Of a DNA stretch of 64,000 nt, positions 44,917 to 55,881 are shown one piece after another; within the stretch, counting starts at the first letter, position 1; the number at the start of each line of letters is the position of its first letter. Below the pieces are notes generated by a model. The model had not been told where the DNA came from. It was given only the letters and a program-made list of their open reading frames with translations, and did no database searches. This DNA is from Moritella sp. 24. GTDB lineage: Bacteria > Pseudomonadota > Gammaproteobacteria > Enterobacterales > Moritellaceae. The translations under genes were made by a program, and so were the position numbers. The DNA is taken from NCBI RefSeq assembly GCF_018219155.1, contig NZ_CP056123.1, forward strand, positions 1,745,505 through 1,809,504, written 5' to 3'.

Positions 44917-45396
44917 TTACAGTAATTTTTCAATATCTTTAACCATGCCTTTTGGAGAGAGTGTCGGCGGGAAGCGGCTGACAACATCGCCATCACGGTT
45001 CACGAGGAATTTAGTGAAGTTCCATTTAATGCCTTTACTGCCTAACAAACCCTTAGCTTCGGTTTTAAGCCATTGATAAAGCGGATCTGTATTATCGCCA
45101 TTTACGTCTATTTTACTAAACATATCAAATGTCACACCAAAATTTAGCTGGCAGAACGAGTTGATGTCAGCATCTGAGCCTTGTTCTTGTTGCTTAAATT
45201 GGTTGCAAGGAAAGCCTAAAATAGCGAGGCCTTTACTACCATATTGTTGATGTAACTCTTCTAGTTCTGCATATTGATTCGTAAATCCACATTTACTTGC
45301 TGTATTGACGATTAATACTGCTTGGCCTTCATAATCACTGAGTTTCTTTTGTTCACCCGTGATAGTCGTTACTTCGAAATCATAAAGCTTAGTCAT
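44917..45396 (-). CDS. Glutathione peroxidase family (BtuE-like)
   Basis: A 159-residue thiol peroxidase. Cys36 in NTASKCGFTNQY replaces the selenocysteine of animal enzymes; Gln (in FPCNQF) and Trp (KWNFTKFLV) complete the catalytic set. The second cysteine in GFPCNQF fits the thioredoxin-dependent subgroup. It reduces peroxides in the cytoplasm or periplasm; there is no signal peptide. It is a single gene divergent from htpG. Confidence 0.93.
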   Translation of the reverse strand: MTKLYDFEVTTITGEQKKLSDYEGQAVLIVNTASKCGFTNQYAELEELHQQYGSKGLAILGFPCNQFKQQEQGSDADINSFCQLNFGVTFDMFSKIDVNGDNTDPLYQWLKTEAKGLLGSKGIKWNFTKFLVNRDGDVVSRFPPTLSPKGMVKDIEKLL

Positions 45397-45578
45397 TGTA
45401 AGTACCTTTAAATAATAGAATGAGTGATAGTTGCTAATGTATGACTTAATTTAGGTTGTGCGCAATATATTGCTGGTTAGTATATTAATATGCAAGGTTT
45501 TTTTTAGACTGTCTGTCACTTTATCGTATGTTTTTTAGTAGTTGCGTATTCGCTCACAGATAAAAATAATGAATTGCC

Positions 45579-45607
45579 CTTGAAAACAGGGATAACAAAC
45601 CCATCTA
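45579..45607 (+). promoter_or_regulatory. Sigma-32 heat-shock promoter of htpG
   Basis: CTTGAAA, 14 bp, then CCCATCTAT matches the RpoH consensus (CTTGAAA, 11-16 bp, CCCCATNT). It lies 72 bp before the htpG start. Confidence 0.85.
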
Positions 45608-45679
45608 TCTATTAACTAATAAATTCAGATACTTTGAGATCTGAATATGAATCGTCCCATTAGAACAAAGGAATAAGTA

Positions 45680-47590
45680 ATGACTGATACAGTTAATACT
45701 GAGACTCACGGCTTTCAAGCTGAAGTTAAGCAGCTACTTAAATTAATGATCCATTCTTTATATTCAAATAAAGAAATATTTTTACGTGAACTTGTCTCTA
45801 ATGCGGCTGATGCTGCCGATAAACTTCGTTTTAAAGCATTATCTGACAATAGCTTATATGAAAATGATGGTGAATTACGCGTACGTGTTACATTGGATAA
45901 AACGGCCCGTACAATTACCATTTCTGATAACGGCATCGGTATGTCACGTGAAGATGTTATCTCTCACCTAGGTACTATTGCGCGTTCAGGTACGTCAGAG
46001 TTTTTTGACAACCTATCTGGTGACCAAGCGAAAGATTCACAATTAATCGGTCAGTTCGGTGTTGGTTTCTATTCTGGTTTCATCGTTGCAGACATGATGA
46101 CAGTAAATACACGTGCAGCAGGCGCGGCAGCGGACCAAGCTGTACAGTGGGAATCAGAAGGCGAAGGCGATTACCGCCTAGCAGATATCACGAAAGAAAG
46201 TCGTGGTACTGACATTATCTTGCACCTACGTGAAGGCGAAGATGATCTACTTGATGCATGGAAACTGCGTCAAATCGTAAACAAATATTCTGATCACATC
46301 AGTATCCCTGTTGAAATGTGGAAAGAAGAACAACCTGAATCAGAAGGTCCTGACGGTGAAAAAGCACCAGCAGTACCAGGTGAGTGGGAATCGGTAACAC
46401 GTGCGAGTGCATTGTGGACACTATCGAAAAATGAACTGAAAGACGAAGAGTATAATGAGTTCTACAAGCACATTGCTCACGACTTTGAAGATCCACTTAC
46501 ATGGAGCCATAACCGTGTAGAAGGCAAGCAAGAATACACAAGCTTACTTTATATCCCTGCGCGTGCACCATTTGATATGTGGAACCGTGAAAAAGAACAT
46601 GGTTTAAAACTGTATGTTCAACGTGTATTTATCATGGATGACGCAGAGCAGTTTATGCCGACTTACCTGCGTTTCGTGAAGGGTGTATTAGATTCAAACG
46701 ATCTACCACTAAACGTATCACGTGAAATTCTACAAGATAATAAAGTAACAACGTCACTACGTACTGCTTGTACTAAACGTGTACTGACTATGCTTGAGCG
46801 CATGGCGAAAAACGAAGATGAAAAATACCTTAAATTCTGGAACGAATTCGGTCAAGCACTGAAAGAAGGTCCAGCTGAAGACATGGCGAATAAAGAGAAG
46901 ATTGCTTCTTTATTACGTTTCTCTTCAACATCTGTTGGCGGTCCTGCGCAAGAAGTTGGTTTCGGTAAATATATCGAAAACATGCAAGAAGGTCAGGATA
47001 AGATTTACTATATTACTGCTGACAACTACACAACAGCAGTAAACAGTGCGTATCTTGAAATCTTCAAGAAAAAAGGCATCGAAGTATTACTATTAACAGA
47101 TCGCATTGATGAGTGGTTACTTTCTCACTTAACAGATTTCGATGGTAAGCAACTTGTGTCAGTAACTAAGGGTGATCTAGACCTTGGCGACCTTGACGAT
47201 GAAGATGCTAAGAAAGCAAAAGAAGAAGCAACTGAAGAATTTGCAAGCTTCCTTGAGCGTGCTAAATCAACATTAGGTGAAAAAGTAGCCGATGTTCGTT
47301 TAACTCATCGCTTAACAGAAACACCGTCTTGTGTTGTAACAAACGAAGATGGCATGAGCAGTCAAATGATCAAGCTAATGGAATCTGCTGGTCAAGCTGT
47401 ACCGCCGCAAAAGTACATTTTTGAGCTAAACCCTGAGCACGAAATGATTAAACGTGTTGCAGATGAAGCGGATGAAGTGGTATTTGCTGACTGGGTTCAG
47501 TTACTATTAGAGCAAGCACAACTGACGGAACGTGGTAGTTTGGATGATCCAGCTGCATTTATCGCACGTATAAACCGTTTAATCGGTTAA
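45680..47590 (+). CDS. htpG: Hsp90-family chaperone HtpG
   Basis: HtpG is the bacterial Hsp90, an ATP-dependent dimeric chaperone. The 636-residue protein has the GHKL ATPase N-domain ([24 protein letters not shown], then DNGIGMS and [11 protein letters not shown]), the middle domain and the C-terminal dimerisation domain. A sigma-32 promoter precedes it, consistent with heat-shock control. adk follows 163 bp downstream with its own leader, the order seen in many gammaproteobacteria (htpG-adk-hemH). Confidence 0.97.
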   Translation: MTDTVNTETHGFQAEVKQLLKLMIHSLYSNKEIFLRELVSNAADAADKLRFKALSDNSLYENDGELRVRVTLDKTARTITISDNGIGMSREDVISHLGTIARSGTSEFFDNLSGDQAKDSQLIGQFGVGFYSGFIVADMMTVNTRAAGAAADQAVQWESEGEGDYRLADITKESRGTDIILHLREGEDDLLDAWKLRQIVNKYSDHISIPVEMWKEEQPESEGPDGEKAPAVPGEWESVTRASALWTLSKNELKDEEYNEFYKHIAHDFEDPLTWSHNRVEGKQEYTSLLYIPARAPFDMWNREKEHGLKLYVQRVFIMDDAEQFMPTYLRFVKGVLDSNDLPLNVSREILQDNKVTTSLRTACTKRVLTMLERMAKNEDEKYLKFWNEFGQALKEGPAEDMANKEKIASLLRFSSTSVGGPAQEVGFGKYIENMQEGQDKIYYITADNYTTAVNSAYLEIFKKKGIEVLLLTDRIDEWLLSHLTDFDGKQLVSVTKGDLDLGDLDDEDAKKAKEEATEEFASFLERAKSTLGEKVADVRLTHRLTETPSCVVTNEDGMSSQMIKLMESAGQAVPPQKYIFELNPEHEMIKRVADEADEVVFADWVQLLLEQAQLTERGSLDDPAAFIARINRLIG

Positions 47591-47744
47591 TAAGACCGTA
47601 AACTTTGTGAGTGATTTATCGAATTACTCACAAAGTTGTATACAAAAGGTTAACAAAACAGGGCCAGACTTGAACACATCGGATTTCCCGTGTAGTCTAG
47701 CGGTTCTGAAATTTAAGCAATTTAAACAAGCTAAGTCAATTTAA

Positions 47745-48398
<654 letters not shown>

Positions 48399-48451
48399 TC
48401 TATAGCTTAATAGAGAGGGATAACCCTTTCGATTAATCTGTATACGGTTAT

Positions 48452-48481
48452 TTAACCTCGAGCATGCTCGGGGTTTTTTTA
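48452..48481 (+). terminator. Rho-independent terminator of adk
   Basis: ACCTCGAGC and GCTCGGGGT pair through a short loop and are followed by seven T. Confidence 0.9.
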
Positions 48482-48561
48482 TAACTAAATCTCAGTGAGT
48501 TATTGGATCCGATACGTTTAATCGAATAGAATGACGATACTCGTTAAACGATATAGTGATC

Positions 48562-49542
48562 ATGTGTAATATGACTAAGCAAAGTGTGTTATTGGTTAAC
48601 CTTGGTACGCCTGAATCGGCAACACCAGCGGGCGTTAAAGCTTTTTTAAAACCATTTCTGTCTGATTCTCGTGTTGTTAGCATTCCACGATTATTCTGGT
48701 TACCATTACTAAACGGTGTCATTTTACCTTTACGTAGTAAACGTGTAGCGAAAGCTTATCAGTCAATCTGGTTTGATGATGGTTCTCCATTATTACACTA
48801 CAGTCTGTTGCAGCAAAAAGCGTTAGCTGCTCTGTTTGCCGAAGCAGGGCAAGATGTGCAAGTTGAACTCGCGATGACATATGGTGAGCGCAGCATCAAA
48901 GATGCAATTACAGCGTTACAGCAATCAGGTTCCGAACATATTGTGGTGTTGCCTTTATACCCGCAGTACTCGTCGACGACAACAGCACCTGTATTTGATC
49001 AGGTTGCGCGTTATATACAAACAACGATTGATACACCAAGTGTGAGTTTAGTTAAACACTATCATAATAATGCGCTCTTTATCGATGCATTAGCCTTAAG
49101 TATCGAACGTCATTGGCAAGAAAAGGGCAGGGCAGAGAAACTGCTGTTGTCTTACCATGGCATACCTAAGTTCTTGGTTGAACAAGGTGACATTTATGCA
49201 GAGCATTGTGTTGAAACGACTAAGCTATTATGCGCGCGCTTAGGATTATCTGAAGAGGATGTTGTTCACTGCTATCAATCTCGCTTTGGTAAAGCCGAGT
49301 GGTTACAGCCATATACGAATGAAACCTTAGTCAAATTGGCTGAAAGTGGCACTAAGTCGCTAGATGTTCTTGCGCCTGCATTTGCTGTCGATTGTTTAGA
49401 AACATTAGAAGAAATGGCGATAGAGAATAAAGAAGTGTTTGTGAATGCTGGTGGTGAAGATTATCATTTTATTGCGTGTCTGAATGATGACGATGCACAC
49501 ATACGTGCCATACATGCTGTCGCGAGTGAGTATTTACGCTAA
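48562..49542 (+). CDS. hemH: Ferrochelatase
   Basis: HemH inserts Fe2+ into protoporphyrin IX in the last step of haem synthesis. Motifs are LLVNLGTPES at the N-terminus, LPLYPQYSSTTTAP near residue 130, the catalytic-histidine segment SYHGIP near 195, and the C-terminal PAFAVDCLETLEE. The first codons (GTG 48556, ATG 48562, ATG 48571) lack a clear ribosome site, so the exact start is uncertain by a few residues. Confidence 0.95.
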   Translation: MCNMTKQSVLLVNLGTPESATPAGVKAFLKPFLSDSRVVSIPRLFWLPLLNGVILPLRSKRVAKAYQSIWFDDGSPLLHYSLLQQKALAALFAEAGQDVQVELAMTYGERSIKDAITALQQSGSEHIVVLPLYPQYSSTTTAPVFDQVARYIQTTIDTPSVSLVKHYHNNALFIDALALSIERHWQEKGRAEKLLLSYHGIPKFLVEQGDIYAEHCVETTKLLCARLGLSEEDVVHCYQSRFGKAEWLQPYTNETLVKLAESGTKSLDVLAPAFAVDCLETLEEMAIENKEVFVNAGGEDYHFIACLNDDDAHIRAIHAVASEYLR

Positions 49543-49574
49543 TATACGCGATTAAGTTTAACGTTGTAGTATAA

Positions 49575-49604
49575 GTGTAAGTGTAAGTGTAAGTGTAAGT
49601 GTAA
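49575..49604. repeat. Five tandem GTGTAA hexamers
   Basis: A perfect 30-bp microsatellite between hemH and its shared terminator. It lies outside coding sequence, so slippage would not change a reading frame. Confidence 0.9.
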
Positions 49605-49635
49605 ATAAAAGCGTAGGCGCTAACCTACGCTTTTA
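49605..49635. terminator. Bidirectional terminator of hemH and argA
   Basis: AAAAGCGTAGG and CCTACGCTTTT form a perfect stem between the convergent genes. Confidence 0.92.
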
Positions 49636-49636
49636 G

Positions 49637-50965
49637 TTACAACTTCTTCATCAATATTTTTGAGCGACGTTGTAAATTGTAGAGCTCTTGTTTTTCAACG
49701 GGTAATTGCTCCAATTCAACAGGCTCAAATCCTCGTTCTCTAAACCAATGAATACTGTGGGTTGTCAGTACAAAGAGGTTGTCCATTCCTTGCTCTTTTG
49801 CTTGTTTCTCGATTTCCTTAACCAACAAGTCACCACGACTTGAGCGTCGATATTCCGGATGTGTCGCGACACTCGCCATTTCGGCAATATTTCCCGAGAA
49901 ACAATACAGTGAGGCGCATCCAATAATGGTGCCATCGCGTTCAACCACGGTGAAATGTTCAATATCACGCACAAATTGTTCTCTTGTACGCTGAACTAAC
50001 ATGCCTTGTTCAACCAATGGTTGTGTGAGTAACATGATACCGGCTACATCTTCCACTCTCGCTGCACGTGTTTGTTCTGCGCTCTGGCGTACTATTTGCG
50101 TACCAACACCATCACGTGAGAACAATTCTTGTAATAGAGAACCATCCGTTTTATAGCTAACTAAGTGACAGCGGGGAACGCCTGCTAATGACGCATTGAT
50201 TGCGGCACGTAAATAAGAGGCTGTACCACTATTAATACCACCTTCAGCGTCAAGTTCAGCTAAACGTTCTTGTGCTTGTTCTGGGAACATTTCAGAAATA
50301 AGCTCACCGTTATAGTCGAGAACGCCTTGGGCTGAACAGAAACTAATCAACTTATGTGCATTAAGCTTAATGGCAATCTTAGTCGCCACTTCTTCCGCAC
50401 TCAAATTAAAGCTTTCACCTGTGACTGAATAGCCAAGTGGCGGGACGACGGTAATTGCATTTTGAGCAAGTTGATATTCAAGTGCATCAGTATCGACACG
50501 ACGGACACTGCCTGTATGGCAAAAATCAACGCCTTCATCAACGCCAATCGGTTGCGCTGTAATAAAGTTACCACTGACAATATTAATTTTTACACCGTGC
50601 ATCTGAGTGTTAACTAATCCCATTGAGAACGCAGCTGTGATCTCAAATTGAAGTTGACCAATAACTTGTTTAATTAGTGGAAAAGCTTGTTCGTCTGTTA
50701 CGCGCTGACGCTTGTGGAATACACTTTCACAATTGTGTTGGGCCAATATGGTGTTGATTTGCGGACGGGCACCAAAGACCAGTACGATACGAATGCCGAG
50801 AATATTTAATAAGGCGATATCATTGACGATATTAATAAAATTAGCGTGTGCAATCGCTTCACCACTGAGTGTGAGGACAATTGTTTTATCGCGGTGGGCA
50901 TTAACGTAGGGTGCGGACTGGCGAAACCACCGCACTAACTGGTTATCTTGTTGACTCAATTCCAT
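49637..50965 (-). CDS. argA: N-acetylglutamate synthase
   Basis: ArgA acetylates glutamate in the first step of arginine synthesis. The 442-residue protein has an N-terminal amino-acid-kinase-like domain (about 1-285, [13 protein letters not shown]..., regulatory arginine site) and a C-terminal GNAT domain ([27 protein letters not shown]). This two-domain form is the classic ArgA, usually feedback-inhibited by arginine. Confidence 0.96.
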   Translation of the reverse strand: MELSQQDNQLVRWFRQSAPYVNAHRDKTIVLTLSGEAIAHANFINIVNDIALLNILGIRIVLVFGARPQINTILAQHNCESVFHKRQRVTDEQAFPLIKQVIGQLQFEITAAFSMGLVNTQMHGVKINIVSGNFITAQPIGVDEGVDFCHTGSVRRVDTDALEYQLAQNAITVVPPLGYSVTGESFNLSAEEVATKIAIKLNAHKLISFCSAQGVLDYNGELISEMFPEQAQERLAELDAEGGINSGTASYLRAAINASLAGVPRCHLVSYKTDGSLLQELFSRDGVGTQIVRQSAEQTRAARVEDVAGIMLLTQPLVEQGMLVQRTREQFVRDIEHFTVVERDGTIIGCASLYCFSGNIAEMASVATHPEYRRSSRGDLLVKEIEKQAKEQGMDNLFVLTTHSIHWFRERGFEPVELEQLPVEKQELYNLQRRSKILMKKL

Positions 50966-51041
50966 CTCCTTGGACTTCTACAGCGTGTTCTAACGCTAAT
51001 ATTCCTTAATTTGGAGATGAAAGCAAGTCACTGCTGTTTGA

Positions 51042-51377
51042 TTATTCAGCTTTCCAAAGAATATGAATGAATTTATCGTTGGCTTTTTTCTTTACTAATA
51101 CACGGCCGAAAACATCATTTAGTAGATCATTGTCGTCTACAAGTCCAATATGCAATTCACAATAGTCATTGTCGTTGATACCCATTGCGACACTTGCTGG
51201 CCAATCTTTGCCTAAATCAACGATATCAACTGCACCACGGTCTTCAAATTGCATTGCAAATAAGATTTGATCTGCAGGGGATAATTCTTTTTGCGCGCTG
51301 TCTAGAAATGTATCGTAGGCAAAGTCAATGAGTTCGTCTTCAGTTTTTAATAGCATGGGGTTTCCAAGTTTAGCCAA
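51042..51377 (-). CDS. yciU: HI1450/YciU-family protein (DUF440)
   Basis: The 111-residue acidic protein matches the HI1450/YciU pattern: AYDTFLDSAQKELSPADQILFAMQFEDRGAVD, then DNDLLNDVFGRVLV and a final FIHILWK. The family is described as a double-stranded-DNA mimic that may bind HU-like proteins. It is a single gene divergent from aroG. Confidence 0.88.
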   Translation of the reverse strand: MAKLGNPMLLKTEDELIDFAYDTFLDSAQKELSPADQILFAMQFEDRGAVDIVDLGKDWPASVAMGINDNDYCELHIGLVDDNDLLNDVFGRVLVKKKANDKFIHILWKAE

Positions 51378-51549
51378 TTTATAGTGGATTTTACCTTAAT
51401 CTCGACAAGATAAGAATATTTCTTAGAATATCCATGGAATTTTTATGTGATTTCTAATTGCTTCCGAGTGAAATAGGCGTTACATTGAATGCGGACAATA
51501 TAACATTAGAGTATGAATGCCCACGGGCGAATAAAGGAATATTAGTAGT

Positions 51550-52611
51550 ATGCATTATCAAACAGACGACGTTAGAATTCGAGAAGTTAAAGAACTATTA
51601 CCGCCAATTGCAGTGTTAGAAAAATATCCTGCTTCTGATGATGTGACTAAAACAGTATTTGAATCACGCAATAGCATTAGCCAAATTCTTAAACAAGCAG
51701 ATGATCGCCTTTTAGTGATTGTAGGGCCTTGTTCTATTCATGACACTGAAGCTGCATTAGAATATGCAGAGCGACTAGTGGCATTACGTGAAAAATATAA
51801 AGATACACTTGAAATTGTGATGCGTGTTTATTTTGAAAAACCGCGTACAACGGTTGGTTGGAAAGGATTAATCAACGACCCGTATCTAGATGATAGCTTC
51901 CAATTAAATGATGGTGTACGTATTGCACGTAAACTATTACTTGATGTTAATGCAATGGGTCTACCAACTGCAGGTGAGTTCTTAGATATGATCACACCGC
52001 AATATGTTGGTGATCTAATGAGTTGGGGCGCAATTGGTGCACGTACAACAGAATCTCAAGTTCACCGTGAACTTGCTTCTGGTATGTCTTGCCCTGTTGG
52101 TTTCAAAAACGGTACAGACGGTACAATCAAAGTTGCTATCGATGCAATTGGTAGTGCAAATGCACCGCACCACTTCTTATCAGTAACTAAATTTGGTCAC
52201 TCTGCGATTATCTCAACAGCAGGTAACCCTGATTGTCACCTGATTCTACGCGGTGGCAATAAGTCGACAAACTATTCTGCTGACGATGTAGCAACAATTA
52301 CAACTCAGTTAGAAGCGGCGAAGCAAGACATTAATATCATGATTGATTTTAGCCATGCAAACAGCGAAAAGAAATTCCAAAAACAAATGGATGTTTCAAC
52401 AGATGTTTCTGGTCAAATTAGTGCTGGTAATAAAGGTATCTTTGGCGTGATGGTTGAAAGTCATTTAGTTGAAGGTCGCCAAGATCTTGTTGACGGTAAA
52501 GTTGAAACTTACGGTCAAAGTATCACTGATGCTTGTATTGGCTGGGCAGACACTGAAACTATGATGGCACAGTTATCTGACGCAGTTGCTACACGACGTA
52601 CAGTGAAATAA
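51550..52611 (+). CDS. aroG: DAHP synthase, AroG/F type
   Basis: It condenses phosphoenolpyruvate and erythrose-4-phosphate to DAHP, the entry into aromatic amino-acid synthesis. The 353-residue type I-alpha enzyme has VGPCSIHD, EKPRTTVGWKGLINDP, GARTTESQVHRELASG and VMIDFSHANS, nearly identical to E. coli AroG. It is feedback-inhibited by an aromatic amino acid, probably phenylalanine by similarity, but AroF cannot be excluded. Confidence 0.94.
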   Translation: MHYQTDDVRIREVKELLPPIAVLEKYPASDDVTKTVFESRNSISQILKQADDRLLVIVGPCSIHDTEAALEYAERLVALREKYKDTLEIVMRVYFEKPRTTVGWKGLINDPYLDDSFQLNDGVRIARKLLLDVNAMGLPTAGEFLDMITPQYVGDLMSWGAIGARTTESQVHRELASGMSCPVGFKNGTDGTIKVAIDAIGSANAPHHFLSVTKFGHSAIISTAGNPDCHLILRGGNKSTNYSADDVATITTQLEAAKQDINIMIDFSHANSEKKFQKQMDVSTDVSGQISAGNKGIFGVMVESHLVEGRQDLVDGKVETYGQSITDACIGWADTETMMAQLSDAVATRRTVK

Positions 52612-52670
52612 GCAAGCAGTTAGCTGACTTGCATTGCACCGCTGTTTAGGTATATAGTCCTAGCATATTA

Positions 52671-52699
52671 TAAAGCACAAACTTTGGTTTGTGCTTTTG
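52671..52699 (+). terminator. Rho-independent terminator of aroG
   Basis: AAAGCACAAAC and GTTTGTGCTTT pair with a short loop and end in TTTT. Confidence 0.88.
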
Positions 52700-52719
52700 T
52701 CATTAAAGAGCGGACAAAA

Positions 52720-53214
52720 ATGAAACGAATTATATTTTCTCTTGATGAAGTTTTGCCGATTGAAGCGGAAGCACTTGCTGCAAAGACTTTTACCCCTACT
52801 TATGATGATCTTTGGGACGCGAGTAAGTTCAAAGGTTCTAAAGTTGTTGATGAACATGGCAACACGGAAGTTGAAGCATTAAGTAACGGTCTAAACTTCT
52901 GGCCAGATGTTAATCAACTTAATCCTAAAAAACTGAAAGCACAATTAACCTTGATGGCTGAGCACGGCATTTTCATTATGAACAATGTCTCAAGCGATAT
53001 CTCGCCAATTGATCGTGGTACGTTAGCGTATGCACAAGGTTGTCACCCAGAGAAAGATGCTGATTTTCAAATGAATCAAGATGAAATTTTTGATGGTGAA
53101 ATGGGCTCAATCACAATTCCACTGGAATGGGTTAGTCGCTCTGTTAAAGCGGATAAGAAGCAGTTCATTATTGAACTTGGTGATGACGACGATGTACGTC
53201 TAATCATCAAATAA
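52720..53214 (+). CDS. Conserved-looking hypothetical protein
   Basis: A 164-residue acidic soluble protein from the ATG at 52720; the frame extends upstream to 52684, but that part lies in the aroG terminator. It has no signal or membrane segment. An Asp-rich end (ELGDDDDVRLIIK) and a helix-rich middle are visible. I recognise no family. The bidirectional terminator follows. Confidence 0.7.
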   Translation: MKRIIFSLDEVLPIEAEALAAKTFTPTYDDLWDASKFKGSKVVDEHGNTEVEALSNGLNFWPDVNQLNPKKLKAQLTLMAEHGIFIMNNVSSDISPIDRGTLAYAQGCHPEKDADFQMNQDEIFDGEMGSITIPLEWVSRSVKADKKQFIIELGDDDDVRLIIK

Positions 53215-53267
53215 AAACAAAGAGTAAAGTTAAGCTAGCTGAAAAGTTAGTTTAATTACTCATCAAA

Positions 53268-53309
53268 AAAAGCGCCACTCGTTACTGTAACGAGAGGCGC
53301 TTTTTTATT
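53268..53309. terminator. Bidirectional terminator
   Basis: AAAAGCGCC-CTCGTTAC and GTAACGAG-GGCGCTTTT form a long stem with T runs on both strands between convergent genes. Confidence 0.93.
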
Positions 53310-53343
53310 ATATTATTTAATCAAGCTTGTCGGAACGAAAAGA

Positions 53344-54261
53344 TTAACGACGTTTTTTCTTTGGCTTACGTTTTTTAACTTTTTCGCCTTCAAGGGCTAA
53401 ACGCTCAATTACAGCTTTTTTCTCTGCTTCAGCCATTGCTGGTGTTTCTAAGCTAAGGCGGCAGATTTTAGCTGTACGTAATTCATTGATTAAAATTGCA
53501 GCTGCTTTGTTTAAATCAACAAAACCACCTGGACCTAAACAACCACGACCACGGCCAATATCTTCTAGCAGTTCTAAATCTGTTTTGTCTAGATTATCGA
53601 GTTTATAACGCTCACGCATCGCCTCTGGATAAGCTTTACACATGTATTCAGCTGCATACATACCGATATCATCATATTCAATCGCAGTATCTTTAATCGC
53701 GCCAGTAGATGCTAAGCGATATCCTGAAAGTGGGTTTTGTACTTTTGGCCATAACATTCCTGGGGTATCTGATAATACGATACCGTTATCCAGCTTGATG
53801 CGTTGCTGTTGTTTAGTCACAGCTGGCTCATTACCTGTTTTAGCAATGATACGGTTAGCAAGGATATTAATCGTGGTTGATTTACCCACGTTTGGAATAC
53901 CCATAATCATCGCTTTGATTACTTTGTCAGCACCTTCTTTATTTGGTACTAATTGGCGTGCTAGTGCAGGGATCTTTTTGATCTCATGTACTTCTTGTGT
54001 AGTAAAGGCATACGCCTTAACGCCTTCTTCTAATTCTAGGTACTCTAACCATTGCGCTGTAATAATTGGATCAGCAAGATCACTCTTATTAAGAATTTTA
54101 ATACAAGGGGTATCACCACGTAAGTCAGAGATCATTGGATTCTCACTACTATAAGGGATACGTGCATCAAGCACTTCGATAATGAGGTCCATTTGCGGCA
54201 TTACTTCCGCGATCTCTTTACGGGCTTTGTGCATGTGCCCTGGGTACCACTGAATGGTCAT
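53344..54261 (-). CDS. ylqF: Ribosome-biogenesis GTPase YlqF/RbgA-type
   Basis: A 305-residue circularly permuted GTPase. The G4 motif NKSDL precedes the P-loop GIPNVGKST (about residue 115) and the G3 motif DTPGM, the order of the YlqF/YawG family. The start IQWYPGHMHKARKEI is diagnostic. It probably helps assemble the 50S ribosomal subunit. A Lys/Arg-rich tail suits RNA binding. Confidence 0.93.
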   Translation of the reverse strand: MTIQWYPGHMHKARKEIAEVMPQMDLIIEVLDARIPYSSENPMISDLRGDTPCIKILNKSDLADPIITAQWLEYLELEEGVKAYAFTTQEVHEIKKIPALARQLVPNKEGADKVIKAMIMGIPNVGKSTTINILANRIIAKTGNEPAVTKQQQRIKLDNGIVLSDTPGMLWPKVQNPLSGYRLASTGAIKDTAIEYDDIGMYAAEYMCKAYPEAMRERYKLDNLDKTDLELLEDIGRGRGCLGPGGFVDLNKAAAILINELRTAKICRLSLETPAMAEAEKKAVIERLALEGEKVKKRKPKKKRR

Positions 54262-54646
54262 TTGAAATATACCTTTTGATTTTAATATGCAGTTACATGC
54301 GTACGTAATTAAGTACTACTGTTTACGTAATTAGCTATTTAGTACGTAGGCCTGAAACTTGGTTGCTATCGCAGCTGAAAAATTTCCTGCCATAGTCTTA
54401 TAAACTGGCGTTAGTTTAACGTAAATAGTGATTTCGGTCACTAATGGTTAAGACTTCTGTTCAAGTAATTTTAATCTACCTTATTTTATGTACGGACAGT
54501 TTTCTTAAAAACGTGATTTGTGTCGTATATTTAATATATGGAAAGAAAATAGTCGATAATGTAGCTGTTTTTGTAACACGGCATTGCTTTAATTAACAAC
54601 TCAGCTTACACTTGTTCGCTATTATAAGTGAAACTACTTCATCAGG
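54262..54646. other. Intergenic region between ylqF and the desaturase gene
   Basis: About 385 bp of AT-rich sequence holding two divergent promoters. TACGTAATTA-type elements recur near 54302-54350. No gene or RNA is recognised. Confidence 0.45.
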
Positions 54647-54661
54647 ATGTTAGAGATAGTT

Positions 54662-55804
54662 ATGAAAAAACCACCGTTAATTTGGCTAAATGTACTAATT
54701 TTTGCTTCAACCTTCCTTATTGCTATCACGGCAGTACCTTGGTATGGCTATGTTTATGGATTTGAAACATTCGAAATTGTTGCCATGATTATTGGTATTT
54801 TCGTATGCGGGTTATCGATCACTGGTGGTTACCACAGACTTTGGTCTCACCGTACTTATAAAGCACATTGGTCTGTACGATTGATTTTTGCTCTGGGTGG
54901 TGCGTTTGCGTTACAAAACAGTGCAATTCATTGGAGCTCTGATCACCGTCGTCACCACAAGCATGTAGATCATGATGATAAAGACCCGTACTCAGCGAGC
55001 CATGGGTTTTGGTTTTCACACATCGGTTGGATGCTACGTGAATATAACGCGATGCTTTACACTGATTACACGAATGTTCGTGATTTACAAAAAGATGCTA
55101 TCGCAGTATGGCAGCACAAATACTATAACGTACTTGCGTTTGCAATGAATGTAGGTGTGCCTATTTTAGTTGGTTTGTTGTATGGCGATGTATGGGCGAG
55201 CTTATTATTATTAGGCGTTGCACGTTTAGTATTAAGCCATCATTTCACGTTCTTTATTAATTCATGGGCACATATGTGGGGCACACAGCCTTATACAGAT
55301 CGTAACACTGCTCGTGATAATGCACTGCTAGCTATCTTCACTCATGGTGAGGGTTACCATAATTATCATCATATTTTTGAAACAGATTACCGTAACGGTA
55401 TTAAATGGTATCAATATGATCCGACTAAATGGTTAATCAATGTTTTAGCATGGTGTAATCTAGCCAGTGATTTACGTATGGTTCCAGAAGCACGTATTGA
55501 GCAAGCTAAACTGAAGATGGAATTAAAACGTCGTCACGATAAAGTGAAGCACTTGCCTAATTCTGAAGAAGTTATTTTACGTCTTAATCAAGAGTACGAT
55601 GTGTTATGTGAGAAACTTAACGCTTTTTATAAAGCAAAAGTCGTATTATTTGAATCAAAGAAAAAATCATTGAATGAAAAATTGGATAAAATTCAATTTG
55701 AACAACAGATCACTGATACTAAATTGCAATTAAGCCAACTAAAAGAGGCGTTTCATGCGCAACGTCGAGTTTGGAATAACATGCAACTTAACTTTTCTCA
55801 CTAA
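54662..55804 (+). CDS. Delta-9 acyl-CoA/acyl-lipid desaturase with coiled-coil tail
   Basis: The membrane enzyme introduces a cis double bond into fatty acyl chains using a di-iron centre, raising membrane fluidity in the cold. The three histidine boxes are HRLWSH, HRRHH and HNYHH. Four hydrophobic segments flank them. A charged, probably coiled-coil extension of about 100 residues follows the last box and is longer than in typical bacterial desaturases. ATG 54662 is chosen over 54647 for its ribosome-site spacing. Confidence 0.9.
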   Translation: MKKPPLIWLNVLIFASTFLIAITAVPWYGYVYGFETFEIVAMIIGIFVCGLSITGGYHRLWSHRTYKAHWSVRLIFALGGAFALQNSAIHWSSDHRRHHKHVDHDDKDPYSASHGFWFSHIGWMLREYNAMLYTDYTNVRDLQKDAIAVWQHKYYNVLAFAMNVGVPILVGLLYGDVWASLLLLGVARLVLSHHFTFFINSWAHMWGTQPYTDRNTARDNALLAIFTHGEGYHNYHHIFETDYRNGIKWYQYDPTKWLINVLAWCNLASDLRMVPEARIEQAKLKMELKRRHDKVKHLPNSEEVILRLNQEYDVLCEKLNAFYKAKVVLFESKKKSLNEKLDKIQFEQQITDTKLQLSQLKEAFHAQRRVWNNMQLNFSH

Positions 55805-55881
55805 ATAAGAGTTAAATGTAGCGGTAGATGTAATAGCGTTAGGTGTTTTTGAATATCACCTAACGGATTGCCAAGGATGGC

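Noticed and set aside
49575-49604. GTGTAA repeats as a CRISPR-like or operator array
   Set aside because: Perfect head-to-tail hexamers without spacers are a simple microsatellite.
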